DNA of 64,000 bases from Massospora cicadina (taxonomy: Eukaryota; Entomophthoromycota; Entomophthoromycetes; Entomophthorales; Entomophthoraceae): the NCBI GenBank assembly GCA_022478985.1, contig JAKSZP010000098.1, positions 62,001-126,000 of the forward strand. Direction: 5' to 3'. Positions within the stretch are counted from its first letter, which is position 1; each line of letters begins with the position of its first letter. Below, piece after piece: positions 31,461 to 43,919 of this stretch. The notes beneath the pieces were generated by a model. That model did no database searches, was not told the origin of the DNA, and saw only the letters and a list, made by a program, of their open reading frames with translations. A program made the translations under genes and the position numbers.

Positions 31461-33419
31461 ACAAGTAAGAGGAAAGATAATTGATAATAGAGAAGGGATG
31501 CTTTATTGTTAAACATTCATCTATACCATTTCAATAATGAGACAAATTACCCTCCCATTTAATTTATAAATGTAACCCAAAGCCAAAGCGCTGAGCTAAA
31601 TAAAAGAAGGTAATGAAATTCTCATAAAACCTTATAATATGTGAGTTGTAGAACAAACTTGGGCTAGGGAATGTAACAGGCGGGTTCACGCCAATATGCC
31701 ACAAAGGAATTGGGAAGTAGAAGCCACGTTGATGACCATACTAGGGACTAGCCTGCCAAAGCCCATCCCTGAACCTTTCTGCCATGCCTCATTGTTGCCA
31801 CATATTCCTGCACCATGGTCCCCATGACGCTGCACATCAATAGCAGGGTCTGACTCCAAGACAGGGCTGAGAACGACTCCAACGCCACGCCAAGCTCACT
31901 AGTTGATCTTGTACTTTGATCTGATATATATTTTAATAAAATAATGTTTTTATGTTAGCAAGCGATTTTATTAAATATCTGGGTATTTTCTTAGAAGATG
32001 CAACTGGGCATTTAGGGCCAAATTATCCCCTAATAAATAGCACTCCACTAGTATTGTGTAAGTTCCCTCCTACGCTAGGCTCTTAAACACTGTCCAGCAC
32101 ATTGCTTGCAAAGACTCCACATCCCACTGGATCATTATCCACACCGTGCATAAGCCTGACATCATATTTTCTTGGATGCATTTTGGTTTCAGGATGTCAA
32201 ATCTCACTAACTCCAATTTCCTGAGTTCGAGGCCCTTTGTATCAAACCAATACTCATATTGAATGCCACCCAATCTGAGGCAATGTATGGATCAGGTGCC
32301 GCCTGATCCGTTACAGGGAATGTTTTCAAATCTGATGACTCGCCTCCCTATAAAGGAATCAAAGTGGTTTTGCCTTGAGACTTTAATACTCATTTTTTAT
32401 GTTGAAGAGAAGAATAAAACTATGACTGATCAAGTTAATACCCTTGCCATTTTTACATTCAAAACTCATTTTAACTAAATCTTTAATTGCACTTATATTG
32501 ATATACTTGTGAATATTACCAAAGTTCACACAACACTCAATAGAGTAGCTACAGTAATTATAATCTTGAGTAATTTTGCAAAGAAACTAATTATTACCCC
32601 CAACTTGAAATACTGTCAACACTATGGAACGGATGGCCTATGAGGTACCATTAAAAAAGGAGCCTATAGCACTTTGCCAATGAGGTTTAGCTCCTAAAGT
32701 TAGCTCTCCCGCTATAATATTTCCTAGTAGCAACTATAAGATTAAATGTTACAAGTTTCCTAAAATTTTATGGAGCAGATCTTGATTATGAATAAAACGT
32801 CTTCAGGATCCTTGGTCAGCTGTTGCCTTTACACTATTCTTGGAAAGAAAAGGTTCTTAATATTAACCGCAATAATTTTTTATGTAACCTACACCAATGG
32901 GTATTTCCTATTTGGTATCAGCAAGTTGGTCACTTTAGTTTACCCTCCTTCCACCTTTCTTGAAAATCAGGGTATCCATATGTAGACGTCTACAGGTTGC
33001 AATTAACTTTCTGGGGAACAACAGGTTTTAAACACTGGACTGTCTTCAGACTGCCTAGAGGACTATTAGAGAAGTCTGCTCCTTTGTGAAAAGTCATGGA
33101 TTGAGCATATGTGGCTCCTGGGTTACTAGCCCCCAGCCGCAAAAAGGTTTGTGTTCTCTTAGCTAACTTAACTGCTCAGACAGCTACTTTGAAGAAAGGA
33201 AATAATATCTCGTATGTCCATCTAGTACCCAGAGAAGATGCTTAATCAAGTTAAAGCTCTGTAGATATTTAGAGTTTGGCCTTCCTTATGCCACTTCAAG
33301 TGCATACACAAATCCGCGAGATTGTTTAGATGGATAATTGTAAAAGATAAAGCTTTGTTTTTATTAAAGAATTACTCTCAGATATATGCCACAAGTTATT
33401 AAAGCTGGAGTGCTAAAAG

Positions 33420-34766
33420 TTACAACACACATTGACACTGATGATGTCAGCCCATTAATTTCACAGCCATAAAGCGTTGCCAAGCCAATGATGAAGTTAT
33501 ATGAAAAGAACTTAATCAACTATTGCAGCAAGAAGTGATTGTGCCATCTCGCAATCCTTGGACATTCCTGTGCTTATTGACAAGAAAAAGGATGGCTCTA
33601 AACATGAAGTGATTAATCTATATTGATTAATCAAAATTGCTAAAATAGACTAATACCTCTTTCCACAAAATAGGTTCCCTCTATCAATTAGGAGGTGTCA
33701 AATATTTTATTGTTTTATATCTCATCAGTAGCTATAGTTAGATTGATATGCCTAAAGAGGGACATAAAATGCGTGAATATTACATCCAAAGGGTTATAGG
33801 AATTGACTTGTATGCTTAGGGCCTTTGCAACGCGCTCACCTCTTTTGAGAGCATCAGAAATTATACTAGATGATCTGAAATTGAGCTGCTTCCTGTATAT
33901 ATTGCAACATCAACATGTTTTGTGCACTTTTACTCAACACTTCTCCCACTTAGAAATTTATTCAAACAGATAGCTAGAGCTGAGGTGAATATTAAAACAA
34001 TTAAGTGTCAATTTTCAAGACTCAAACGGAGTACATGGGACACATTATTGATACATAAGTGATACGCCCCTAGCCCCAAAGGCTTGAAGATGTTAACAGT
34101 ATGAAGAGCCCTGAAAACAAACAGGATGTGCAGGTGTTTTAGAGGACTATAGGATATTACCGCTGGCTCATTAATGGACTCTCCCAGTTAGAAGAACCAT
34201 TGTTCCATGCATTAAGGAGTGAAGTGGCTTTTCTATGGTCTCCAGAGAGCAAGGACACTTTCAATAAGTTAAGAGCAACTTAACCCAGGCGCCTGTACTA
34301 TGCTACCCAAATCTTGATTTTTCATTTATTGTTCAATCTAATGCATCCTTGTGTGCCATTAAAGCTATGCTATCCTAATGTTATGAACGCAGGAAGAACA
34401 CCTAGTAGCCTTTTGCAGCTGCGCACTTATTAAGCAAGTGAGAAACTATACTGTAGTAGAGCAATAACGTTTGGCCAATATTTTTCTTATGAATAATTAT
34501 ACATATACCTTCTTGGGACCAAATTCCAAGCTGTCACAAATAACGCCTAATTCAAGGGACTGTGCAATTTTAAGGAACCAGAGGGATGCTTATCTATATG
34601 GGCACTGAAGCCTCAGGAAATGATTATGAAATATATACCACTTGGTTTCTTCTCATCAAAATACTAATGGGCCTCCCAAGCCTCACATTATTTCTACATA
34701 GTCCCCCTATATGGACCAACTATTTGAGAAAATGTAGCCTACAATTACAATATTTATCAACCTACC
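33420..34766 (+). pseudogene. Element 5 pol relic, first half (RT and RNase H)
   Basis: RT remnants include ELNQLLQQEVIVPSRNPW near 33510, PKEGHKMREYYIQRV near 33750 and LCNALTSFESI near 33825, matching the Ty3/gypsy RT core where family members read GLCNAPATFQR. RNase H-like pieces follow near 34320-34450. The frame is broken at about every 20-40 codons. The stretch stops at the TSD of element 4; the integrase continues at 44618. Confidence 0.65.
34762..34766. repeat. TSD of element 4, left copy
   Basis: CTACC, identical to 44613-44617. Confidence 0.85.
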
Positions 34767-35454
34767 TGTCAGGAAGAGGGTGATTAGATCCAACCGCCCC
34801 TTTATTAAAAGTCCAGGGAACCCAAAGTCCTGTGTGATGGATACAATTTTTTTATAAAAAGTCTTTAATCAAGGGAAAAAGCTCCTTGAGTGGTATATCC
34901 AGAAAATATCTTCACTTGTTTATTAGTGAGAAAGCCAAAATATACGGCAAAAAGAACGTTGATCTATGAAAATATATTTTATTAGATAAAGCCTCACACT
35001 ACATATAGTGCTAGAAGGTTAAAAAGAGAATTAGAGAGAGGATTCAAGATAAGCAGAAGGTAGATCAGCAGAAGGTTACTAAGTGATAGATTGAAATTAA
35101 ATGCCTGGCTTAGTGAAAACTCTTAGCTTTGATTGCCAATAACATAATAATAAATCATTATTTAGATAAAAAAATTTAAAAATATTCAAGTGCCAGAATT
35201 TTTAGAAAATTATCAAGCACATCCAAGTCAAGATCTATTCCTCATTCGCTATTTCAAAAATTCTATGACATTCAGTTTACTTCTGTTGAACAGTGTTTGA
35301 TCATTTTTTTAGATTGGGTTTGGACTCCAATATTAGGAGGAGAGATAAAGTTAATCAGGAATTATCCATGACAGTAGTTATGACCAAATCTTTAAATAGG
35401 ATCAAATCATACCATCAGTTATACTCAAATTCAATTTAAGCCAGCATCCTGACA
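34767..35454 (-). repeat. Element 4 LTR (3' LTR in element orientation)
   Basis: 688 bp. Shared landmarks with the other LTR are AAAAGTCCAGGG near 34806, GAAGGTAGATCAGCAG near 35056, AAAACTCTTAGCTTT near 35116 and GATTGCCAATAACATAATAA near 35132. Confidence 0.88.
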
Positions 35455-36444
35455 ATGCCCCCTTCTAGATCTTGGCGTAGGGTGTAAAAGGCTGGAGTGA
35501 TCAGCTATATATTTGATTTATGACAATACTCTGAGTAACCTTCAACTTAATTTGATATTTAACAGCCTTAACCTGATTATCTTCCACGATAATAGGGTTT
35601 GACAGGTTAAGGCTAGTTTCTTAGTTGGGTTAGTCCCAAGGTCAAAATTGGACAGTTTATTTTTAAAATCAACCTGTTCATAAATTTGGTTAATAACACA
35701 GTTTGGAATTAACGCGGCTGAACCATTAGGTTGGTTAGCTTCAGGTATTGAAATAGGTGAGTTGATTTTTAAATTTGATTTCACTGCTATAAGTATGATT
35801 TAAGTCGTTGGAATTTGAATTTGGATTATCTACCAATTTAACTGAGGTTTGTAAATTATTTTTAAAAATAATTCTGCTGATCAAATTGAAAAAGTATCTC
35901 ATCTTTACAATTAGTTAGATCAGGTGGTTTTTTAAATGCTTCCGCCAACATCCCAGGATAGAGTTGGTTCAGGCCAAGATGGGACTAAGCAAAAGCATTC
36001 TTTTTGGGTGTCAAATTGGGTAGGTTAGCTTTTAACGAAATTTGGCGCCAGAATTTTTTTGTTTATCCCTTGTTTTCTGATTTAGATTGTTTGTATATTA
36101 TAAATTGAATCGTTGGCTTATATTGTTGGCCAAACTCAAACATCCTTGGATGGAAGTGGGGTGGTCATTAGTTGGAGTACTTTCAACGTCAGAATTAAGT
36201 GGTTTGGCTTTCAACTCGAGGTGATTTTTGAATTTCATAATGTAAGACTTTAGATTTTTGGTTCAAATAGACATAATAATTGATTGGACCCACTGTCTGT
36301 CCTAATCTTGTAAGCTAACACTGTTGTAAAGTGATAGGGCAAATTGGCAATTCATTGCAACTTTCTTTTTGGCTAGGTCAGGTAGTTTCGTTTTAGATTT
36401 AGTAAGTCTTTTGAACTTTATAACCAAGCAGGCTAGATAGTTAG
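35455..36444 (-). other. Element 4 interior, 3' part
   Basis: A minus-strand frame of 80 codons (35784-35542) contains NSPISIPEANQPNGSAALIP and LSNFDLGTNPTKKLALTC. I do not recognise it. The PPT lies at the LTR edge (35455-35466). The last five bases (GTTAG) are the left TSD of element 3. Confidence 0.4.
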
Positions 36445-37002
36445 TGTCACGATTCCAATATGACTGGACAATAACCGTGGGACAGCTAGGGCAGACTGGG
36501 AAGAATCCGCCAAACATGATATCAGTTACAATTATTTGAGTGCCTCGAGATGAGGTGATATTGGGATATAATGGGTTATATTGGATCGCCTCTAAATAAG
36601 GCAATAAGGCAATAAGGAGATGTCGACATAAAATGAATACAAAGTAAATCGCCTACAATTAGGGTGACAGAGAATAGAGAATAACAAGATGAATGCGAGG
36701 AGAATTGGTGGAATAGAATAGCCCAAGCTATTAAAGCGTTATTGTCCAAAGCCTCTGTATATAAGCGAGATGGGCGATTGAGAGAAGGAGGTTGTTATTA
36801 GTAGAGATAACAGAACAGCGAAAGATCTCTGTATTATTTAAAATAAATAAAGAGTCAATTGTGGCAATTGCTCCTATTTTTAGTATATTTTCAAGTGTGG
36901 CCAAAGGACCAACGATCCTGATATCATCTGTCTGTTGCTCAGTGAGTTTGACCTGTATGAACAATATGGCAAATCTTAATGATACCATCCAATTATATAA
37001 CA
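36445..37002 (+). repeat. Element 3 5' LTR
   Basis: 558 bp. TATATAAG at 36758-36765 is a good TATA box and AATAAATAAAG near 36842 a polyadenylation region. About the last 280 bp are nearly identical to the 3' LTR, with only about five differences, while the first 220 bp differ much more. Confidence 0.9.
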
Positions 37003-37003
37003 G

Positions 37004-37016
37004 TGGTTTTAACTAC
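37004..37016 (+). promoter_or_regulatory. Element 3 candidate primer-binding site
   Basis: TGGTTTTAACTAC starts one base after the LTR. It begins with the expected TGG; the primer tRNA is not identified. Confidence 0.4.
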
Positions 37017-38560
37017 AGGGGGCCCATTGATCAACCACCAAGTACTATGAAACTCCAGTCACCAGCCATGTCATACACAGCCTGTGTTTCTGGGGAATTT
37101 TCTAAAACATTGCACCAGTTGGGTATGAGGAACTCAAACTTACTTTAGACGTGAGGCTCAAAAATCAGGATGAACTCCTCGAAGACTGATATTCTGTCAT
37201 GCACCATCTTGATAGCACGTTTAGCCAAATGCAAATTTTGGGACAACAGAACAAGGAACTCGCCAACTGGTTGGATGAAACTACCAAGCGGCTGCAGTGT
37301 GCAGAGTAAAAAGTGACCAGCGCCTCTCAGTCTTCTCAATGAGATGAAAATGACCATCAAGAGGGGGCATCGTATGAGGAAGAATATGACGCTGGTCAGA
37401 GCCACTACACCCAGGATGGTAGTACTGGCTATGACTATGAGTCAGAGCATCAATTCCCTCAAGTAATGGTGGTGCCACCCATGGCAGAAGGTCACGCTAC
37501 CCCTGAAGCGGTGGACATCCCTACTTCTGCTGGTCCAGCTTTTCTTTGGGAAACCACTTTCAGATCTCGACTCATTTCTCAGTATGGCCCAAAAAACTGT
37601 GAATGGGATGAGGAGGTTAATATCAAAAACTACCTCCGTTTGATCAAAATGGGAACATCCATGGGTTCTTCAGATGGTTTGAATTTTCAGCAGAAGGCGC
37701 ATCTGATAGATGGAAGGCTAAGTTGTTGATATCCGCCTTGGACGTCAAGAGTGCTGATCAAGTCACCTGTTACCTCCCAAGTAGCTCTGTCACCTATAAG
37801 GATGTGAAGGATACTGTACTTCGCCTGTTTGGGGGTACCTCAAAGATGTCACAGCAGAAAGAGGAATTCTTGACGATTGGATTCTGCCAAAATGAGACTC
37901 TCCTGGAGCTTGCTGATTGATTCACAATGGAAGCCCACGTGCTAATTGGGGCAGGATACTTAGCAGAAGCTGACATATACATCGCAATGACCTCTGCGGT
38001 AAAGCCATACCAAGAGCTTCACAATGTCATTTTGCCACTTCTGGATGATGACGTACCTCTACTCAAGATTGTACAGTTTTTGTGTCACATATCCCCTAAC
38101 TTTTTGCTGCCAAATATGGAATGGAAGACTGTAACCGCTACTGCACCCTCTTATTCAGGAGAATACTCTTGTCTGACTCCAGCTCCGTTTAGCAATCCTC
38201 AGCCTTACTATAACTCTGCGCCCCGTCCTCAGCTGAATTATACTCAACAGTTTGATCAGCATCAATGGGCTGGTCACAAAAACCATCAGCAACCCAGCTA
38301 CTGACCAGGACCTAGCTATGTCAAATGTCAACAAACATCTTACCAACCTGGGCCTAGTTATGCGGAATGACCCCAAACTTTCTGATCTGGACCCTCTTAT
38401 GACAATCAAGGACGTGGATCTTATGGGGTAGCTGCTATAAATGCGGCCGCTCTGGTCATTTGGAAAAATTCTGCCATAACTGCCATGTGAACTACATACA
38501 CCAAGATCAATACTATTAGGGAAAAGATGGAGTGGAGTTGAGATGGAACCCTCTACCTCC
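37012..38560 (+). pseudogene. Element 3 gag relic with CCHC knuckle
   Basis: The N-terminal part is helical and Gln/Glu-rich (37150-37460). The capsid-like part includes WETTFRSRLISQYGPKNCEW near 37548 and SYLTYKDVKDTVLRLF-type residues near 37790. A Pro/Tyr/Gln-rich linker at 38140-38300 leads to CYKCGRSGHLEKFC at 38433-38474, a perfect CX2CX4HX4C knuckle. Several of the interrupting stops are TGA, for example at 37918 and 38302, and may derive from CGA or TGG codons. About five single-base stops and one frame change separate this relic from an open gag. Confidence 0.85.
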
Positions 38561-38740
38561 ATGATACCAACCCAAAACGTCCCTGAATCAATAGTAGTAT
38601 ATCCTGAGGAAGTCTCTCAGTATGATGACGGAATTTTATACCAGCAGCCAGTTGGAGGAGTGAAAGTTGTGACATGAGCTCAAGACAAGGCAGCAGCGGA
38701 CGAAGAATCCCCAGAATAACCAAAGCCGTATGCCTGTCAA

Positions 38741-41700
38741 ATGCTTGATCAAGCTTCCTTGGACAAGCTTGATTCTGCCGCAGATGCACCAAATCTGAAA
38801 GGAGTGAACGTCGCCCTTCCAGTAGATGCCATTATCAAAGAATATCCCCAAGTTGGTGAGGGGATAATGAGTTTTCTTGAGAAAAGAGATCCCGTAAATA
38901 TACACATATTAAATAGTCAATATTCTACTTATTCTGAATGTATGTACTGTGATATTTTTGTAGCAAAAAATAGAGTTCGCGCTATAATAGATACTGGTGC
39001 TCCACTCAACATAATTTCCACTAAATTGTTGCAAAATTGACGTTAAACCCTGATGTGGACCATACAAATGGTGTATGGAACTGTTGGAGCAGAAAGCACC
39101 GTCTCTGGGGGGCTTACAGTGCGCTACCTCTGTGCTTTGGGTCCATTGTCATTGTAGCTCCAGTGATTGTGCTGCCAAACAAAAACTATGACCTTTTAAT
39201 CGGAATCAGTTTCCTGTGTCATTTTGGAGCTGTCATTAATATGATGGAGGAGACCCTCACCATTCTGGGTCAGCAGATCCCAATTCACTTCACCACTAGC
39301 AGAGTACTGAAGGATCCGGTGCATATGAGCCATATCAACCTTGCTTATAGTGATGGGGTGATGCCCGTTTGCTATCACCAACTAAAGCGCAAGACTTGGC
39401 CCCTTCCACAGCATATATATGAATATCAAGGGATATCTCTTCGAGCTGCAGGGCCCATATCTATTCCTTCTGGACATCAAGTCTTAGTGAACACAGAGTT
39501 AGAGGTGGAAGTGCATATTGGTCTATATGGGGAAGTCATTGGGCTCTATCATCAAACGCAGTTTAAGCTGCATGTGGCCCCCAGGGATTATACTTATGGT
39601 ACATGGAGAGATTAAGGTTTTGTTAGCAAACCTCCAGAGCAAACCAATGCAAATCCGCTGACAACAAAGTGTAGCATATTTACATCTAATTTCAATAGAT
39701 GAGGTACTTCAGGTTCATGATTTTGGGTCATTGGACAAATTTGGTCTACCAGTAAAGGCACCTACTAGCGTACTAATGGTAGCACCGCGGAGTAAATTAA
39801 TAGGACTATTGGAAGAGCAAAAAGACCAAGCAATAGCTTTATATCAGAAGTACAAGGGGATTTTTGTATCAACAATCATGACTTAGGGTGTGCTTGGGAG
39901 GTGGTCCATCGAGTAGACATAGGAGATCATCCCCCTATAAGGTCTCAGCTGATCCACTGATCAAGGGCAGTGGAAGATGTTGTAACTAACAAAATTGACA
40001 AGTCGCTGAAGCAAGGGATGCTTAAACCATCCAAAAGCCCATGGGCTTCACCCGTTCTGATTGTAAAAAGAAGGACGGCACCAACCGCATAGTAATAGAC
40101 TACCAGAAGCTCAACAGTATTACAAAAAAGGACTCATACCCTTTTCCACAGATCTACGATGCTTTGGATCAGTTAGGGGAGACCTTTTACTTTCCAGCGA
40201 TGGACTTGATATCAGGTTCTGGCAAATCAAGTTACCTTCGGCAGAACAGGAAAATTGCGCTGTAATCACCTCCAAAGGCCTTTTTCAATCAACGCGGGTG
40301 CCTCAAGGGCTGTGCAACGCCCCAGCTACATTTCAGAGAGCCATGGATAATATTCTTGGTGACCTGAAACTGTCATGCATCCTTGTATACCTCTGCAATA
40401 TTAACATTTTCTCTCAAACCTTTTTGGAGCATCTCAATCACTTAGAAGCAGTATTCCGCCGGCTGTCTGAAATGAACATTAAAATTAAAACTCATAAATG
40501 TAACTTCTTCAAAGATCAGCTGAAATACTTGAGGTTCATGGTAGACTCTAAAGGGCTGAAACCACAGATGGCTAAGGTGGAGGCCACCAGCAAAATGACT
40601 ACACCTAATAGTAAATGTGATGTACAGGTATTTTTGGGAATGGCCAGTTACTACTGGCACTTTATCCCTAATTGTATCTGTATTGGGGCCACTATTTGAG
40701 TTGTTAAAAAAGGACACTGTATTCAAATGGATGGAACGTCATCAATATGCTTTCAATACACTTTTTACAGTGTCGATCAGCACACCGGTGTTATGCATTC
40801 TGAACTTTGATAGGGAGTTTATCATTCATATGGATGCGTCCCTTTCCGCTGTTGGGGCAGTACTTTCTCAGAAAGATGATGAGGGAGAGGAACATACTTT
40901 AGCATACTGTAGTTGATGTCTGAATTGCCACGAGTGTAATTATAATGTGACCGAGTGGGAGTGCTTAGCAGTGATCTACACATATAAGCAATTCAGAGTC
41001 TATCTGCATGGGGTAAAGGTTAGAGTCATAACAGATCACGCGTCACTACGCTGGTTGCAGAACCTCAAAGAACCAGAAGGCCATTTGGCTTGATGGGCTC
41101 TTAATCTGCAGGCTTATGACTTCAAGATCCTTCATCTCCCAGGAGTAAAGCATCAGAAAGCTGACTGATAATCTCTATTGCTGACTGTTGCTGTGACAGC
41201 AGACCTCAGCAATGTGACTTATGATAAGATGCTCAGCGGAAAATCTGCCAATGAACCGCCCCAAGTGATCAAAGTGTTAAATGAGATGTGAACGAATACC
41301 TTCCAATGGAATGGGGGACTGTACAAGTAGATCGGCAATTCTACAGTGACTTTTCTGCAACCCTCAGCACAGCTGGAAATCATTATAAGCACTCACAAGG
41401 CATTCAGACATTTTGGGGTGAATAAGAAAATGGAGTTGTTGCGCCCCAATACTATTGGGAAAGTATGAGCTTTGATGTGCTCGAAACTATTTCCTGTTGC
41501 CATCAGTGCCAAGTGGAGAAGCCATTCTGCCATAAGTCTTCATACTGGGTAGTGAAACCACATTTTGCTTGGCATACGGTTTCCCTTGATGTCATTAGTC
41601 CCTTGCCAACAGGAGCCAACCGGTGTTAGTACATTCTTGTGGTTATTGACCACTTGACCCGGTGGGTCAAAGTGAGGGCAATACAAGACTTGGGGGCAGT

Positions 41701-42472
41701 TACTGTGGTCAAGTTCACAATGGAATGTATTATTCAGCGACATTGCTTCCCTCAGTTTATTCTCACTGATAACAGAACCAACTTCACCTAGCACATCCTC
41801 CCCAAACTGAATGAGCTTATGGAAATCCGCGGGGTTCTGATGACCCCATACCACCCTGAATCCAATGGAATGGTTAAATGGGTTATTGGGACTCTGGTGA
41901 ACATACTATGAAAATTAGTAACAGATCGACCTTCTGATTGGAGCTCTCTCCTTTCCACTGCCGTGTTCGCCTATAGCATTAGTTACCATTCCACCCTGTT
42001 AAAGAGTCCCTTCCAACTACTATATGGCTGACACCTGGCTCTTCCGGCATTACTTTATTCATGTGTAGTAGACACTGGTGGAATGGAACCCCACCTCTAT
42101 TTTACTAACCTGGCGAACACCCTGATCAAATTGCAAACCAAAACATATTTCTTCATCTTAGCCAAGAAGATCAGGAATCAGGCCGCTGACCAGGTACGTT
42201 GTAGCAGGTTGGCGCAGTTCAAGGAAAGCGATATGGTTCTCTTCCATGACCAACATGCGTTTGGGTGGAAACACAAGCTGGCGAGTATTTGGATTGGTCT
42301 GTTCAAAGTTATAGAGATAACTGGGGTTAACATGAATAACATCAAGGACCCCACAAATGGTTGGATCATTAACCAAGTACATGTGAAATTCCTCCAACCA
42401 TACAAGCATAAGGAGCCTTATCATCCAGTCAAGGAGGGGGTAATGCACAATTTTAATATGACTGGACAATAA
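38741..42472 (+). pseudogene. Element 3 pol relic (protease, RT, RNase H, integrase)
   Basis: The protease has an intact AIIDTGAPLNIIS near 38981. The RT shows DYQKLNSITKKDSYPFPQI near 40100, VPQGLCNAPATFQRAM near 40291 and a decayed catalytic box, VYLCNINIFS, near 40384. RNase H shows IIHMDASLSAVGAVLSQK near 40820. The integrase has HKAFRHFG and CCHQC zinc ligands (41390-41515), DVISPLP near 41588, LTDNRTNF near 41761, and NGMVKW near 41868, where the catalytic Glu is lost. A GPF-like IGLFKVIE lies near 42290. Family-conserved Arg positions are TGA at 41091, in the LAxWAL motif, and near 42027 (LLYGxHLALP). Confidence 0.9.
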
Positions 42473-43004
42473 TTGTGGGACAGCTAGGGCGGATTGGGAA
42501 GAATCCGCCAAACTTGATATCAGTTACAATTATTTGAGTACCTAAAGATGAGGTGATATTTGGGATATAATGGGTTATTATTGGATGGCCTATAAAGAAG
42601 GGTGATAAGGTGATAAGGCGATGTTGACATTTGACAAATATGAAGTAAATCGCCTACAATTAGGGCAAAAGAGAATTAGAGAATAACAAGATGAAATTGA
42701 GGAGAATCGGCGGGATAGAATAGCCCAAGCTATTAAAGCGTTATTGTCCAAAGCCTCTGTATATAAGCGAGATGGGCGATTGAGAGAAGGAGGTTGTTGT
42801 TAGTAGAGAGAACAGAACAGCGAAAGATCTCTGTATTATTTAAAATAAATAAAGAGTCAATTGTGGCAATTGCTCCTATTTTTAGTATATTTTCAAGTGT
42901 GGCCAAAGGACCAACGATCCTGATATCATCTGTCTGTTGCTCAGTGAGTTTGACCTTTATGAACAATATGGCAGATCTTAATGATACCGTCCAATTTTAT
43001 AATA
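42444..43004 (+). repeat. Element 3 3' LTR
   Basis: Homologous to 36445-37002; TATATAAG at 42760-42767. Its first few bases overlap the end of the integrase frame (KEGVMHNFN). Confidence 0.9.
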
Positions 43005-43009
43005 ATTAG

Positions 43010-43898
43010 GATCCTAAATATTCAACCTTTTTTCAAATGCTGTATCATCATTGTTTGGTTTTGAGGGATAACTACCATTTCAGCCTGGTTTTAGAATTAA
43101 CATTGAAGTATGTTGATTGAGCAGATTGGAAATTCATCTCAAAGTTCCCTTTGGCTAGATCAGTGGTTTTGTATTAACACCAATAAGGTAGTTGATAGCA
43201 TTGTTTAGGTTTCCAAATCCTTGGATTTTGGTGGATTGGCTTTTTAGGTCATTGTTATCCAACCTTTTATTGTGTGGTGATTCCACTGGTTGCAACAAAA
43301 TTTAACTCAGATGGGTTAAGCACTAATGTTGATTCGCTGGGCTTTGGCAAGGAAAGGCGCATCAGGTGAAATGGTATTGGATTGGGATTTTCCAGTAACA
43401 TCCGTTCACTTTGCCTCATCCAACCCCAGTTTCATTTAACTTAATCTCAGTTGCTTCTGTCATAGAATAATACTGACGAAGCTTATCAGGAGCTGCAATA
43501 GGCTCTTGTTATAGTCCTCTTCAGAAGCTTCAATAACTTCTTGAGTCTTATAAAGATATTTTTTAACCAAATAAATATATCCAGAACTCTTGCCTTCATT
43601 TAGGCGGATCTTCTAAGCAGCTTGGTCATCACATTCCTGAATAGAATAAGATGTTTGTTTAAAAAGCTGTATTGATGGGCCCAATCAGTTTTGCAGGTTT
43701 CTGCAAATGTTGAAATTGAAAAAGTATCAAGGAGCCCTTTGAATAATCCTTATGTTAGGAGAACAACAACTCATAGATTTTACTGTTTTCAAAGAGAATT
43801 TATAAATTGCCTCTATATTGACAGGAGATACTTTGTAAAGTTGATCCATCTGGAAGTAACTACCAGTGCTGTTAAAAATTGCTGGGGAAATAAGTTAA
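43010..43898 (-). other. Element 4 interior, 5' part
   Basis: No convincing coding frame on the minus strand. A 79-codon plus-strand frame (43691-43927) is antisense to the element and probably chance. Confidence 0.4.
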
Positions 43899-43915
43899 CC
43901 TGGCAGGGAGCACCA
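43899..43915 (-). promoter_or_regulatory. Element 4 primer-binding site
   Basis: On the minus strand it reads TGGTGCTCCCTGCCAGG, four bases inside the LTR. It is identical over 17 bases to the PBS of element 1. Confidence 0.75.
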
Positions 43916-43919
43916 GTTT

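Larger units (their letters stand above)
36445..43004 (+). mobile_element. Element 3: Ty3/gypsy LTR retrotransposon, youngest layer of the nest
   Basis: LTRs at 36445-37002 and 42444-43004. Flanks GTTAG and ATTAG form an imperfect 5-bp TSD. Gag has a full CCHC knuckle, protease has an intact DTGA, and RT, RNase H and integrase follow in Ty3/gypsy order. A tract AAGGAGGGGGTAA precedes the 3' LTR. It lies inside the interior of element 4. Frames are longer than in the other elements, in keeping with a younger age, but stops remain. Confidence 0.93.

Noticed and set aside
33222..33236. CCATCTAGTACC as a sixth micro-retroposon
   Set aside because: No flanking duplication and no A-run; the sequence reads naturally within the decayed pol of element 5.
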